A program made the translations under genes and the position numbers. Under the pieces are notes generated by a model, which was not told where the DNA came from, did no database searches, and saw only the letters and a list, made by a program, of their open reading frames with translations. Positions 12,647 through 23,600 of a stretch of DNA of 64,000 bases are shown piece after piece (within the stretch, counting starts at the first letter, position 1; each line of letters begins with the position of its first letter). Where the stretch lies: assembly GCA_047967505.1 (NCBI GenBank), contig CM106540.1; one strand, 5' to 3'. This stretch comes from Dipteris shenzhenensis. Lineage: Eukaryota; Polypodiophyta; Polypodiopsida; Gleicheniales.

Positions 12647-12763
12647 AGATGAGGTGGCAGGCGGCGGAGGGGTTGACCGAGGGGTCATCGGGGGAAACGA
12701 AACTGGGGAGGAAACCGGGGGGATGCCCGCGGGCAGGGGGACGGGCAGGGCCAAAACCGTCCG

Positions 12764-12771
12764 ATATATAT
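12764..12771 (+). promoter_or_regulatory. TATA-like box of the C2H2 gene
   Basis: ATATATAT lies in an otherwise GC-rich promoter, 480 bp before the first in-frame ATG of the zinc-finger gene and just downstream of the ACGTG array. A start site about 25-35 bp downstream (around 12795-12805) is an inference. Confidence 0.5.
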
Positions 12772-12799
12772 GTCTTTCCGACGTTATAGGAAGGGGGAG

Positions 12800-13250
12800 C
12801 CGCTAAATGTAGTGGGCCGGCCAGAAGAGGACATGGAGAAACGGCCGCCGTTGGCTGTGTGAGAGCTTTCTTGCTATTTTGCTTTTGGGCTTTTTTTTAG
12901 AAGAGGGGGCTTTTTGGAGGGGAAGCTTTTTTTTTATAGGCCTCAACTGCCCTGTGCATGCGTTGCATGTCGGCTCATCTTCTTCTTCTTCTTCTTCTTC
13001 TTCTTCTTCCTTGTGTTTGACCTGCTCCTTCTTCACTTCCTACAGCAACAACAACTCTTCTTCTTCTTCTTCTTCAGTGCCTTCGAACTTGTTCATCTTC
13101 TTCAGAGCTTCAGCCCCCATCGCTGCCTCCTCCTCAATTTCTTCGCCAGCTCCTCGCTCCCTCCCCTCCCTCGCTTCTCCCTCCCTCCCTCCCTCCATTG
13201 CTTCCTCCGCCTCCCTCCTTCACTCCCCCCCCCCCCCCCCTGCCTCCCTC
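12800..13250 (+). promoter_or_regulatory. Probable 5' leader of the C2H2 gene, pyrimidine-rich with uORFs
   Basis: This stretch is open in the frame of the downstream protein but contains no in-frame ATG. It consists of TTC/CTT repeats (12979-13011 and 13058-13075) and CCT-rich sequence, typical of plant 5' leaders. Upstream ATGs are present. ATG-TAG is at 12807-12812. A short uORF starts at 12832 and ends at a TGA near 12861. A Leu-rich uORF starts at 12958 (second ATG at 12967) and ends near 13020. These could limit or regulate translation. The exact start site is unknown, so the first uORF may lie at or before the cap. Confidence 0.5.
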
Positions 13251-16199
13251 ATGCCCCCTCCCATGGCTCCCGAGTCTCACCCCCATCACAAGCTCCATCA
13301 GCTGCTTCCGCAGCTGATTCCCCAGCAGCAGCAGCAGCAGCTGCTCCTCCCCCATCGTCAACAGCAGCAGCCCACCCACCCTCACCAGCACCGCTCCCAC
13401 AAGCTCCCCCTCCCCTCCCCCCAGCTCACTCACAAGCCCCCCCCCCCCCGCCAGCTGCCCCGCCCGGATCACTCCCCCCCCCCCCCGCTTTCCCTGGATG
13501 CTAATCCCCTCCGCAATTGGCACGCCCCTGCCCATACTTGGCACGCCTCGCTTGCGCAGGACGGCTCTAGCGTCTCCCAGGCGGCTGCCGCCTCCAAGGC
13601 CTCGCATCTAGAAACTGCTGAGTTGAGCCACAGCGGAGGTAGAGCTGAAATAGTAAGCAAGAAACTTCTATGCCGCGTTTCCGCCAGCGGATTGGATGGT
13701 AAATTCAGTCGGAAGAAGAGCGTGCCTTCTGGCAATCCCTGCCGTGTTTGTCGATTCTGTGGTAGAGAATTCCCCTCGGGACGTGCTCTCGGAGGCCACA
13801 TGAGAGTACATGGTGCTATGTTTGATGAATCAGTAGCAGCAGCTGGTATGAGTATGGGAGACCAGACCAAGGAGCAACAGCAAGAGCAGCTTACTTCCAA
13901 CGTGAAGAAGTCTTCCTCACACAGCACCGACGACAACTTCTTGATTGGATATTCCAATTCGGGAAGGCAAGATCACAATTCGCGTCCGACGAAGCGCTGT
14001 TGGAGTGGATCTGACTTTCGGGGCCACATAGCCTTGCATACCAAAGGCTCCGAAGAAATCACAATGGGACAAGTTGAAGAAGAAGATGATGCGAGGTCCG
14101 AGAGAGTAAGCGCCAGCTCAGAGAGTGACTACGACGATGGAAACCTCTCATCCGACGACCAGTGTATTGAAGACCGCATGATTCCGAGCTCATACCGCAA
14201 GGAACACTCGCTTGGCAGCTTGGAGTTCAACAGCAATCCGGAATTGCGACCGAACGATGAATTTCTTGATGATGAGATGGGGAGCACAGACGGCAAAAAA
14301 AATCCGCTGTACGCGCTGAGGAGCAATCCCAAGCGCAACCGGCGCTTCACGGATCAAGAATTCAATCTCGACGTCTTGGCGGCTAACACAGCAATTGCTT
14401 TGGGTGCAAAGAGATCGGCCTCGGAATCGCCAGAAAGAGCCAGGCCCTGCTCCGAGTGTGGAAAAGTGTTCTGGTCCTGGAAAGCACTATTCGGACACAT
14501 GAGGTGTCATCCTGAGAGAGACTGGAGGGGAATTCAGCCTCCGGAGAGTAGCCTAGAGCTGGAAAGAGGAGCAAGAATCAGGAAGAGGTCTCCAGCAGGG
14601 CATAGCTTTGCGGACAATTCTGAGCTTGAGTCGGACGTCGAAAACAAGGAAGGACTACAACGGGAAGCATCGTTCAAGATCTATGTAGACGAAGAAACTT
14701 CAACGATGAAAGGCGGAGGCGAAGCAACGGACAGGCAAGAAACATCCAACAAGATTGGCGTAGAGGAAGAATGCATCATCAGCAAGGAGGGGAGCCGACG
14801 TAGCGAAGAAAACATGCTGGGAGAGTTCACTGACGATTGGACTCCTCACTGGCCAACCGGCAAGCGTTCCAAAAGACGTCGCGCCAGAGCTTCGGGCTTT
14901 CACTCGACCTCGACACCAGAGCCAGTGCTAACTTCCGAGACCATTTCTAACGAGTTCGAAAATCAGGAAGACATAGACATGGCTAACTGTCTTGTTATGC
15001 TTTCAACTGCTGCAAGTAGATTGGATGAGCTTGAAAGGAACCGCATGGAATCCACAGAAGAGTCTTCTTTCTCTGATTCAAGGACTGCTCAACGAAGGCG
15101 TCAAGAGGACTCCGAGCAAGATTTGATAGGAGATGATGCCGATCTGTATGATGATTATGAAACCGAAAGGGGCACATTGGATGGTGTTGTAGCCGCAAGC
15201 AGCGGTGTAAAGTACGAATGCAGCACTTGCAAGAGATCTTTCAATTCTCATCAAGCTTTGGGGGGGCACAGGGCAAGCCACAGGAAGACTAAGGGCTGCT
15301 TTGCCAGGACGAATCTAACTGAGGAGAGCGGAGAAGAAAACATGACAGAAGAAGAATTTGTGAGCTCTGAGCTTCACAAATGGCAGATTCAGCTCACCGA
15401 GCCTGCGGAGGAAGAGAGGGCTAGCATCTTACTTTTACTGGATGGTGGCGCTACTAAAGAGGCTGGAGCTGCCAGCAAGAAGAAGGTCAAGGGTCACGAG
15501 TGCTCCATTTGCCATCGTGTTTTCCCCTCTGGTCAGGCTCTTGGTGGCCATAAGAGATGTCACTGGACTGGTGAAAAGATTGCAGACACAACCAGTGTTA
15601 CCTCAAGCAACAGCAAGCAGCCATCCCTGCTATCTGGAGGACAAACCAAGAAGTTGAAAGAGGATGCCATAGACTTGAACTTGCCAGCACCAGTGGATGA
15701 AGAGGATGAAGCAGGCTATGGCTCCACAGAGCCAGCCTCCGCATATGGCACAGTTGTAGAGTTCATAAAGGGTGAGCAGATGGTGGCTCCTGCGATGCAA
15801 TCGACAAAGGAAGAGATGGTGGGTTCTGTGATGCAATCAGATGGAGAAAAGATGGTGGATGCTATGATGCAATCAAAAGGTGAAGACAAGGTGGGCTGTG
15901 TAATACAATCACAAGATGAACAGAAAGTGGGTTCTGTGATGCAATCACAAGGTGAACAGATGGGGGGTTCTGTGATGCATCAATTAGGAAGCAGCAGCAA
16001 CTTGAATGGGCTTGCTGCAGACTGGGCTGTCAAGGATCTTTTGGGAAGCAATGCAAATAGCTCGTGGCGACAACAAGCAGGTAGAGAGCTTGAAGCCAGG
16101 TGCAGGTTTGATGGGGTGTCAGCTGGAATTTGGGGTCAGCAATGGCCCAATAGGCCAGCTGCTCCGATCCCACAGATATGTGCCATGCAACCTCTGTGA
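13251..16199 (+). CDS. Plant C2H2 zinc-finger protein with QALGGH-type fingers and EAR motif
   Basis: A single uninterrupted frame of 982 residues, apparently without introns. Canonical fingers lie at 13749-13811 (CRFC...GRALGGHMRVH), 14448-14510 (CSEC...KALFGHMRCH), 15219-15281 (CSTC...QALGGHRASH) and 15501-15563 (CSIC...QALGGHKRCH). A degenerate finger lacking its first Cys is at about 13992-14040. After the second finger comes PERDWRGIQPP, known from ZAT4/ZAT9-like plant proteins. A basic RSKRRRARA patch near 14866 may be a nuclear signal. DLNLPAP at 15672-15692 is an EAR-type repression motif. This suggests a nuclear DNA-binding repressor. The N-terminus is rich in Pro, Gln and His. The frame stays open upstream to 12879 but only from a TTG codon; the first ATG is 13251, and 13263 (ATGGCT) is the better plant context. 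At 982 residues it is far longer than typical ZAT proteins. Codons and GC content contrast with the AT-rich flanks. It appears intact. Confidence 0.93.
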   Translation: MPPPMAPESHPHHKLHQLLPQLIPQQQQQQLLLPHRQQQQPTHPHQHRSHKLPLPSPQLTHKPPPPRQLPRPDHSPPPPLSLDANPLRNWHAPAHTWHASLAQDGSSVSQAAAASKASHLETAELSHSGGRAEIVSKKLLCRVSASGLDGKFSRKKSVPSGNPCRVCRFCGREFPSGRALGGHMRVHGAMFDESVAAAGMSMGDQTKEQQQEQLTSNVKKSSSHSTDDNFLIGYSNSGRQDHNSRPTKRCWSGSDFRGHIALHTKGSEEITMGQVEEEDDARSERVSASSESDYDDGNLSSDDQCIEDRMIPSSYRKEHSLGSLEFNSNPELRPNDEFLDDEMGSTDGKKNPLYALRSNPKRNRRFTDQEFNLDVLAANTAIALGAKRSASESPERARPCSECGKVFWSWKALFGHMRCHPERDWRGIQPPESSLELERGARIRKRSPAGHSFADNSELESDVENKEGLQREASFKIYVDEETSTMKGGGEATDRQETSNKIGVEEECIISKEGSRRSEENMLGEFTDDWTPHWPTGKRSKRRRARASGFHSTSTPEPVLTSETISNEFENQEDIDMANCLVMLSTAASRLDELERNRMESTEESSFSDSRTAQRRRQEDSEQDLIGDDADLYDDYETERGTLDGVVAASSGVKYECSTCKRSFNSHQALGGHRASHRKTKGCFARTNLTEESGEENMTEEEFVSSELHKWQIQLTEPAEEERASILLLLDGGATKEAGAASKKKVKGHECSICHRVFPSGQALGGHKRCHWTGEKIADTTSVTSSNSKQPSLLSGGQTKKLKEDAIDLNLPAPVDEEDEAGYGSTEPASAYGTVVEFIKGEQMVAPAMQSTKEEMVGSVMQSDGEKMVDAMMQSKGEDKVGCVIQSQDEQKVGSVMQSQGEQMGGSVMHQLGSSSNLNGLAADWAVKDLLGSNANSSWRQQAGRELEARCRFDGVSAGIWGQQWPNRPAAPIPQICAMQPL
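15780..15995 (+). repeat. Coding minisatellite: six 12-residue repeats in the C2H2 protein
   Basis: After the EAR motif the protein contains six in-frame 36-bp units of the form MVGSVMQSxGEx (start codons at 15780, 15816, 15852, 15888, 15924, 15960). Units diverge at 2-6 residues, and the last runs into HQLGSS. The Met/Val/Gln/Glu-rich repeat has no recognised function. Expansion or contraction would keep the frame. Confidence 0.85.
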
Positions 16200-17110
16200 T
16201 CTGCAGAGCTCTCGGTTTTACTGCAGCAAAGCATATATCACATAGTCAGCCCAAATGGGTACATAGATTGCTTACATGGTCACATAGTTCTCACGAATTG
16301 GTACCACAAGACAAAGACATTCTTCTGTTGTAGGCTCTGCAACCATCTTTCTATGCAGAAGCCATGACAAGCTGACTGACTCTTCATTCTTCCAACACAC
16401 ATACATCAGTAGTCAATTTTCTGCTAAATGTTTCTTCCTTGCAGATCTCTCTCATATTTGGGAGGCTTGATACGACCTCAAGAGATGCAGTTATCTCCTT
16501 TTACTTATCTCTCTTGATGCCTCAATGGCCTGCCCAGGAATCCTTATAGATGTCTTCTGTTCAAATGCTCACTATTTGTCTTCCATGCTTTCCTGTTGAA
16601 AGCTTGGGTCTTCAATAATGTAGCCGAATTTTGACAGTTCTTTGCTACACATACAGCCTCTTAATACAGTTCAATTGTTTGAAATTTGACTCGAGGGCAA
16701 CATTGTTCTGACAAGCATTTCTTTCACCCACATTAAAGAGAATTTTGTTTGAAACAGTTTCTTTCTATAATCTTATGCTGCCATTTTTTTAAATCGCATT
16801 CAGTTGCATTAGGCCTTAAGAGACTTCAGAAACTAGGTGTGATGTTGGAAGCAGAAGCTCTGTATTTGGCAACTTTCGGAAACGTTTTGAAATTGTGTGT
16901 CAGCATAGGCCGTACTATGATTTTCTCAGAGCTGTAAATTGTAAAACAAGTGTTCTGATGTGTTTTAATGGATTTAAGAATCACTTTAGTGTTCGTCTTA
17001 AAAAAAAGAAGAATCATCACTTCACTGTTGTCTTCATTTTATTCTTTGTGAGAATTGCAACTTCAGTCTAGAGGGCTTGGATCTGTTTGTAGGCACAAGA
17101 ATGATCTTGC
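16200..17110. other. 3' flank of the C2H2 gene
   Basis: AT-rich sequence immediately after the stop codon, presumably containing the 3' UTR. Plant polyadenylation signals are too loose to assign a site. No further gene is visible. Confidence 0.4.
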
Positions 17111-17118
17111 ATTCAGTT

Positions 17119-17122
17119 TTCC

Positions 17123-17166
<44 letters not shown>

Positions 17167-17268
17167 TTGCTCGCTCACTGCGAGCAGACTTGTTGTATCC
17201 TCTTCTCCTCTCTCTCTCCCCCCAATCAAATATATCAAATATTATCCTCTCTCTCTCTCTCTCTCTCC
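17119..17268. repeat. Poly-C and (CT)n tracts
   Basis: A run of C is followed by about 15 CT units ending near 17161. A second CT-rich cluster lies at 17203-17222 and a third at 17249-17268, the two separated by 'atatatcaaatatta'-like sequence. Reading frames through it are artefacts. Confidence 0.85.
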
Positions 17269-17269
17269 A

Positions 17270-19790
17270 ATCGAATATATTAACTATGATCCCGCCGCCC
17301 CCCCCCCGGTGGGATCCTCCTTGCTTCATTGCAAAGCCTTTTGACAGATTGCGATTATTGAGAAGTAAATAAATTGCAACTTTATGTGATTATGTTTCTC
17401 AATGGACCGATATGAGCTTATATATATATTTGCGATGTAGAACTTAGCAAGTGTTGGTTTTCTCTCTTTCACAGTCTTGTGCACTTACCTCGTTTCCCAT
17501 TTGGCACTTCACTTCGTTTCCCATTTTGTAGGAGTTAACATGCAATGCTTTTCATGGATTTTCTAGGCGATGATTGTTTGGTACCAGGCACAAAGGCTGG
17601 GACGTGATGAGATAATTGCAAATCCATAGTCCACGAACAACGCAGACAAAGGCCCAAACAAAGCAATTTGCAATTCATTCGCAAGACGGACCTCTGCAAA
17701 TGGGATATTGCATTACTGCAACTAAATCATTTATATCCAAAAGGGTTTGTTTACACGTGAGGGGTCAAGTGGTTTGCATAGGAGAGATTCACGTGGAGTA
17801 AACTAATTTTTTCTTGAACCCCTACTTCAGAGGAGGGGCTCTAGAAAAAACCAAAGGTTTTGAGTGGCTATAGCCCATCACTGTCTTCGATTTTGGGGTC
17901 TGCAAGCAAGAGAAATCTAGAATGTGCATGGAACCAAGTGTAATAGTAACTTGCCCACAAAAACCAGCAATGCTTGAACATGCTTCGCAAGACAATATAG
18001 TTTTCGCAAAGCAACCAAGTTTGCAATGGACCCCTCATGCATGAATGGGCCCGAACCAATGACTTGGGCAAGACCTTCAAAGAAGACTTTGATGAGGATT
18101 CCAAGGGAGTCGGTTCCAAAAGTGAGTAGCAAGCATGGCATGCTACTAAGTGGAGCCATTTTGGGGTTGGGAAGCGTGTAGTTATTGTGGTAGGCTATGT
18201 TGGGTTGTCGTTTTGTAATGAAATTGTGTGTGCGCATGTGTAATTTCTTCAAATGTTCTTTCAGACATTGCTTCGTAAAGGAAATACCATCCCATCCTCC
18301 AGAAGCAATGTAAATAAAATTTTAAGTGGATTGGGAATGGAGTATACATGTTCTAATGATTGCATCCGTTCTTGGGATAGATATGAGGACGCTTTTGTCC
18401 AAACTGTGGTTAATCATGCTACAGGGAAGACATGCAAGGTTTGGAGGTACCTAAGAAGTTTTTACAACCATGTCCATCCTAACACGCAAAAACATATATT
18501 TTGATGTGCATTATTGGCTCAACACATGGACTTGCATGCCCAAAACCATTCCATGGATGGAACATTAAGGATGCTAGAGGATGGAAAGGGATGGAGATAT
18601 GAGAATTCAAGGATGAGCCTCATCATATGGATGGTGTACGTCTACATGGCAAGTGGTAGTGGTGAACTACAATACTCTTCCATGCCTCACTATAAAGAAG
18701 AAACATCCGATGTTGGCACTTATTGTCGCAAGGAAGCTTAAGGTGAAGAACATGGAATCTTCAGCTACTATAAGGAATTTCAATGTAGGACTATGCATGA
18801 CTATCCAGGCTTGCATGATTGCTTAGGTACACATTATAACACATGATCGCTTTGTTCTTAAACTCATGGATTGTAGATGTTGTACAATGACTCGTGTTTG
18901 TATTTTTCAAGGCTCATTGCCTCAGGATATTTTGCTTGCCCTTCCTTTGGAGATTGTTTACATAGTCGCAAAAGCTAGGCAAGATTGTGTATGAAAATCA
19001 CAAGAGGTTTCTTCCCATGGATCAACCATACATGTGCATTCAAGATTTGGTAGTTGTGAGGTGTTAGATATTTCTAATTGGGGACTTTGGATGGATCCTT
19101 CCATCTCCACATCTCCACGTAGCATGGGAAGACTCTTCATTTTTTTAAGCCTTCCTTATTGGAAGCATTTGCAAGTCATGTATCTTTTGGGTTCGATGCG
19201 TGTATTTAAGAATGTGGCTAAAAGTATATGGAGACATATGACTGGTGTTGAAAGCCCATGAAGACTTGAAGAAGATGGGAATGAAGAGGAGCTTATGGCC
19301 AATAACAACAAATGGGAAGGTGATGTTACTGAAGGCACCATGGGTGCTTATTACCAAGTTAGAGGACAAACATGTGAAAAGCATTATCATTTTGGTATTA
19401 CTGATGAGAAAACTCCCCCCAATAGTAAAACTCAAGAAAATGGGTGCTCATTGGGGAACACATTTATGCACTGGGCGGGGGGGGGGCTAAGAATTGCTCT
19501 CCAACCATGCCATCCATCACTAGAAAAGCTATGTCACTCAACATGGCAAAAGAGAAAGAAGACCCAAAACAAAGGGGGTTAGTGGAAGGCTACATATGCT
19601 TAAAGATTGTCCAAAAATGGGGCATGCGGAAAAAATGAAGAATTCTCCATACAAAGATATAGGTGGCCAAGTACCCAACTTTTTTCTCAATGTTCACTTG
19701 CCCACTTCATAAATGAAGATACTTTTGCTATGTGCCTAACTCCACGCTAATCATGTTAGCACTTGACCGTACGTATGGACTTGGTTAACA
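17270..19790. other. Intergenic sequence, no recognisable gene
   Basis: Several short plus-strand frames (for example 18253-18504 and 18514-18741) have fairly natural composition but no motif I can name. They may be relics of an unrecognised transposon or gene. No function is proposed. Confidence 0.35.
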
Positions 19791-20157
19791 CTGCACTCAT
19801 AAGGCTTTTGATGAGAAGTTAGACGAATTAACTAAAATATAATAATTGGAAGGAGTCACTATAAAACAACAAGAAATAAAATGATTGATTGCACATAATG
19901 TAAGCAGCTTAATAGAAAAGTCTATAGATTCATAAAACATGCAAAAAAATAGCACTTTTTAAAGTTGCATTGATTTCTGAACAAGAGACATAGGGTGCAA
20001 GCACATTACCCTTGAAATGAGTAAATATTGACTAGTCTACAAAATACACCATTTTAGGATCCATTGCTAGGGCTGGAACGCATTTCAAAACGTTACAACC
20101 AAAATTATTAGTGGATGAGTCAGCCCACCCTATATGTATATCTAATGAAGATTCACC
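19791..20157. repeat. Direct duplication, copy 1 (about 367 bp)
   Basis: This segment is repeated at 20248-20617 with roughly 90% identity by eye. Shared blocks include 'aaggcttttgatgagaagtt', 'ggaaggagtcactataaa', 'ttcataaaacatgcaaaaaa' and 'gtaaatattgactagtctac'. A third partial copy of the first block lies at about 20210-20237 between the two. Confidence 0.85.
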
Positions 20158-20247
20158 ACTCAAGTAAAAAATGATTATGTGTGGTAAAGAGCCCATTGTA
20201 TCAAGCGCACTCACAAGACTTTTGATGAGAAGTTAACATTGGTTGAC

Positions 20248-20617
20248 ATTGCACTCACAAGGCTTTTGATGAGAAGTTGGATGAATTAACTAAATAATGA
20301 TAGTTGGAAGGAGTCACTATAAAGCAACAAGAAATAAAATGATTGATTGCAAATAATGTAGGCAGCTTAATAGAAAAGTCTATAGATTCATAAAACATGC
20401 AAAAAAATAGCAATATTTAAAGTTGCATTGATTTCAAACAAGAGACATAGGGTGTCGGCACATTACCCTTGAAATGAGTAAATATTGACTAGTCTACAAA
20501 ATACACCATTTCAGGATCAATTGCCAGGATAGGAACACATTTCAAAAACTGTTACAACCAAAATTATCAGTGGATGAGTCAACCCACCCTGTATGTATAT
20601 CTGATGAAGATTCACCC
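20248..20617. repeat. Direct duplication, copy 2 (about 370 bp)
   Basis: Second copy of the segment at 19791-20157, separated from it by about 90 bp that includes a partial third copy of the first block. Differences are scattered substitutions and small indels. No coding capacity is visible. Confidence 0.85.
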
Positions 20618-20619
20618 AT

Positions 20620-23600
20620 CATCTCCATAGCTATATACCATTTTACATGAAGCAACTTGATATCATCGTGAGGATTTATAGGTATCCCAATACCAATTCT
20701 TGTGTTGCTACACATCACTTGTGTTGCTACACATCATAGGGAAACATGTGTATTGCCCACATGTTGAGGAGAAATCATATGCATTGTTTGCACATTGAAA
20801 GTAGATTTGTGCACCACCGTACGAGTCAAAAGACCTATGCATTACCACACATATGAGGAGAAAAACTATGCAGTGATGGCACTTGAAGAGAGAATTGAGC
20901 CTTGATTGCTCATTGGAGCATGTGCATCGCGGCACACCTTGTCAATGATGAAAAGCTTGTGCATTGCTGCACATGAAAGGAGAACCTGTGTGTCATCACA
21001 CAATTGTGGAAGAAGGGCATGTGCCTCATTCACACATTAGTGGAAGTCCTAGGCCACACTAATCGGTAGTATCACGAGGATTGTCATGCCAGAATGGGAA
21101 TCTCAGTTCGTAATTTTGATTCTTGAAATTCTTCAAATATTTTCAAAACTACATGGAATTACGCATCAACCATACATCTGATCAGAATTTGTGCATTGAC
21201 CACATATATGTGAAGAGAAGGAAGTGTGTGAACCAGCACACAACTTGGAAGAGGATAAACATGAGCATCAACTGCTCATTAGAGGAAGAGTTCGTGCATT
21301 AACCATTCAACCTGGAAGAGAAGAAACTTGCACAATGTTACAAAGGAGAGAACCGAGCATTGATCACTCTCGGAAATCATGTGCATGAATTTCACAATTT
21401 AGGAAGTCAAAATTTCTAGAATATGTTGGTAATTGGAAAGTCAAAACTGCATGAGAGAGAGTCAAAAGTCATTGAAATTGTGAACTGGTGGACTGACTGA
21501 TTGGCGAACCGATGACAGACAAAGGGCAGATGACTGATGAGACTGACTGATAGATAGACAACTGATGGAGCTCTGATGAACAAAGTTCCAAACTGGCTGA
21601 CTGTTGATTCTGAAAGGATTGAGGGAGGAGGGAAAGGAATCTGAGGAGTTACCACAATAGAAATATGTGCGTCAGTGTACCTTGTAGAATAGTGGGCATG
21701 CATGAATTGCACAAGAGAGAATAATATTTATTGGATTTACAAGCAAATTCTTATCGTATCAGGGATTTAGAGGAAGCTTTAGACCAATTGAACATATGCA
21801 TCACACACGTCGGTAGATAATAAAATCTTGGCCTCGGCTGCTCATTAAGAGAAAACATGTGCTTCACTGCACATCTCAAAGGATACCAGAGCACTCGTCA
21901 CTCTTCGGTGGGAGAGGATAGAATTTGTGCCATAGTGCACCCTTAGTAGAAAATATGTGTTTCGTACCACACACCCTAAGAGAAAGCTGAGCACCACTAC
22001 TGATTGGATAGGGGAAAACCGTGCTTTGCCACACATTCAAGAAAAATAGACAAGTAGCTCCATACCATCATTAGTATTTATAGGTAGCACTTTACCAAAT
22101 GAACATATGCGTCAATCGCAAATTAGAGGGGGACTGGGAAACTAGAGCAATAATGCTCATCACTTGGATAGAAGAAATTGTGCCATACCTATATCTCATC
22201 GAATCTTGAAGTCGGACATGGCAGGATGGAATTGCTAGAACATTGGATATTGCCAAAAAGATGGCTCTAGGAAGGATTCTTGCAAAGATGCCTTCTCTTG
22301 TAATCTTATTGTTCACATTAACATTAGCATTGCACACCGGATATTGCCGCATCATCAGATATCAAAATTGGACACAAGGACATCGTGAACTAATCTGGAG
22401 CACTGAAAGATCAGAGATGTTGGAAGAGGGCTGGAAGGCTAGACATTTTTGTATCATAGAGGTTGTGTGAGGTTGTCCTTGTCATCCTTGTTACATAGGG
22501 TTCTATTAGTAATACCACAACTAGTGCTAGCCAGTTGTCTTGGATGTCAATATCCTCATCATTAAAATAGTCAAGGGACCAAAAGCTTACAAGTGCATGC
22601 ACAAAAAGTTGGATTCCTTCCTCAGTTATGGCCCCCTTTCTCTGTGCTTCCAATTGCTAAAAAGTACCGTTTCAAAGAAAAATCAGTTCCATCATCCTAG
22701 TGAATCGAGAGAACTAGGGGGGGCGTCAAAATATCTGCTTTTTTCATATTCTTATGGGGTATTCATCCTTTGGATCATAGAGGGAAATTGTTATTAGTAT
22801 GGGGTGAGACATGAGTGATCACTTAGAAACATCAAGAAGTACATCCGCATGACTCTTCTAAAACTTTGCAGCCTCATGTTAATCCAAACAATTTGCCAAA
22901 CTATGGGACATTTTCATTGCAAAGTAAGGGCGCCCGAGAAAATCTCTCAGTTTCATTGGCTGCTATGCTTCTCCATGCTTTATAGATTGCTTTGTATTAG
23001 AACCAAAATCATGGCAATGCCTAGATTGTAGCATCTGTTGGTTGGCTATGATGCACTAACAACAGCGAGCAATGAACACCTGGCCCTCATCACCCATTTT
23101 TTATGTGATGACATTTCTACAATTTTCACAAATGCTCATTGACAGTGTGTATCACTAGCTTGCTTGGCCACATTAGGAAACCCAACCATTTTTTGTGAAG
23201 TTTAGGGAATATATTGCATCCGGCTAACTTGCTCGATTGGCAACTTATGCATTTCTCAATAGAATTTGACAAACTTGGTGTCGAAGCTAATCTACACATT
23301 TTGAAATTGAATTTGAGATAAAAAAAGTACAAAATTGGCATCTTGAATGAGATCGTGAAAGTATTGCAAATGCTGCAAGGCATATGAAGCATGCAACTTG
23401 GGTTGAATAGGATATCCATTGTTTATTTGAAAGTGCATTACTTGAGCTTCCCACAAACCAAAGGAGGCAACTAATTGAGAGCCTTTGCTATGTTTTAGGG
23501 GTTCTCCAATACTATGTTGCGATTGGGAACATATCTTTGAGGGCATCTCGTTTGGAAAAAAATGAAAACTTTATAAAAAATGTACTCTAGACTTATGGAT

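Noticed and set aside
11485-12754. Long minus-strand frames at 11485-11784, 11505-12203 and 12209-12754
   Set aside because: They run antisense through the GC-rich promoter and purine minisatellite, with Pro/Ser/His/Arg-rich composition and no motif; composition artefacts.
12879-13250. Extension of the zinc-finger frame upstream to 12879
   Set aside because: The frame is open but begins with TTG and is Ser/Pro/Phe-rich from TTC and CCT repeats; no in-frame ATG exists before 13251, so it is more likely leader.
13134-13957. Minus-strand Gly-rich frames opposite the zinc-finger gene
   Set aside because: Mirror images of the Pro- and Ser-rich coding sequence; no independent evidence.
18253-18741. 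Two adjacent plus-strand frames as a host gene
   Set aside because: No motif, no supporting composition change and no splice structure that I could support.
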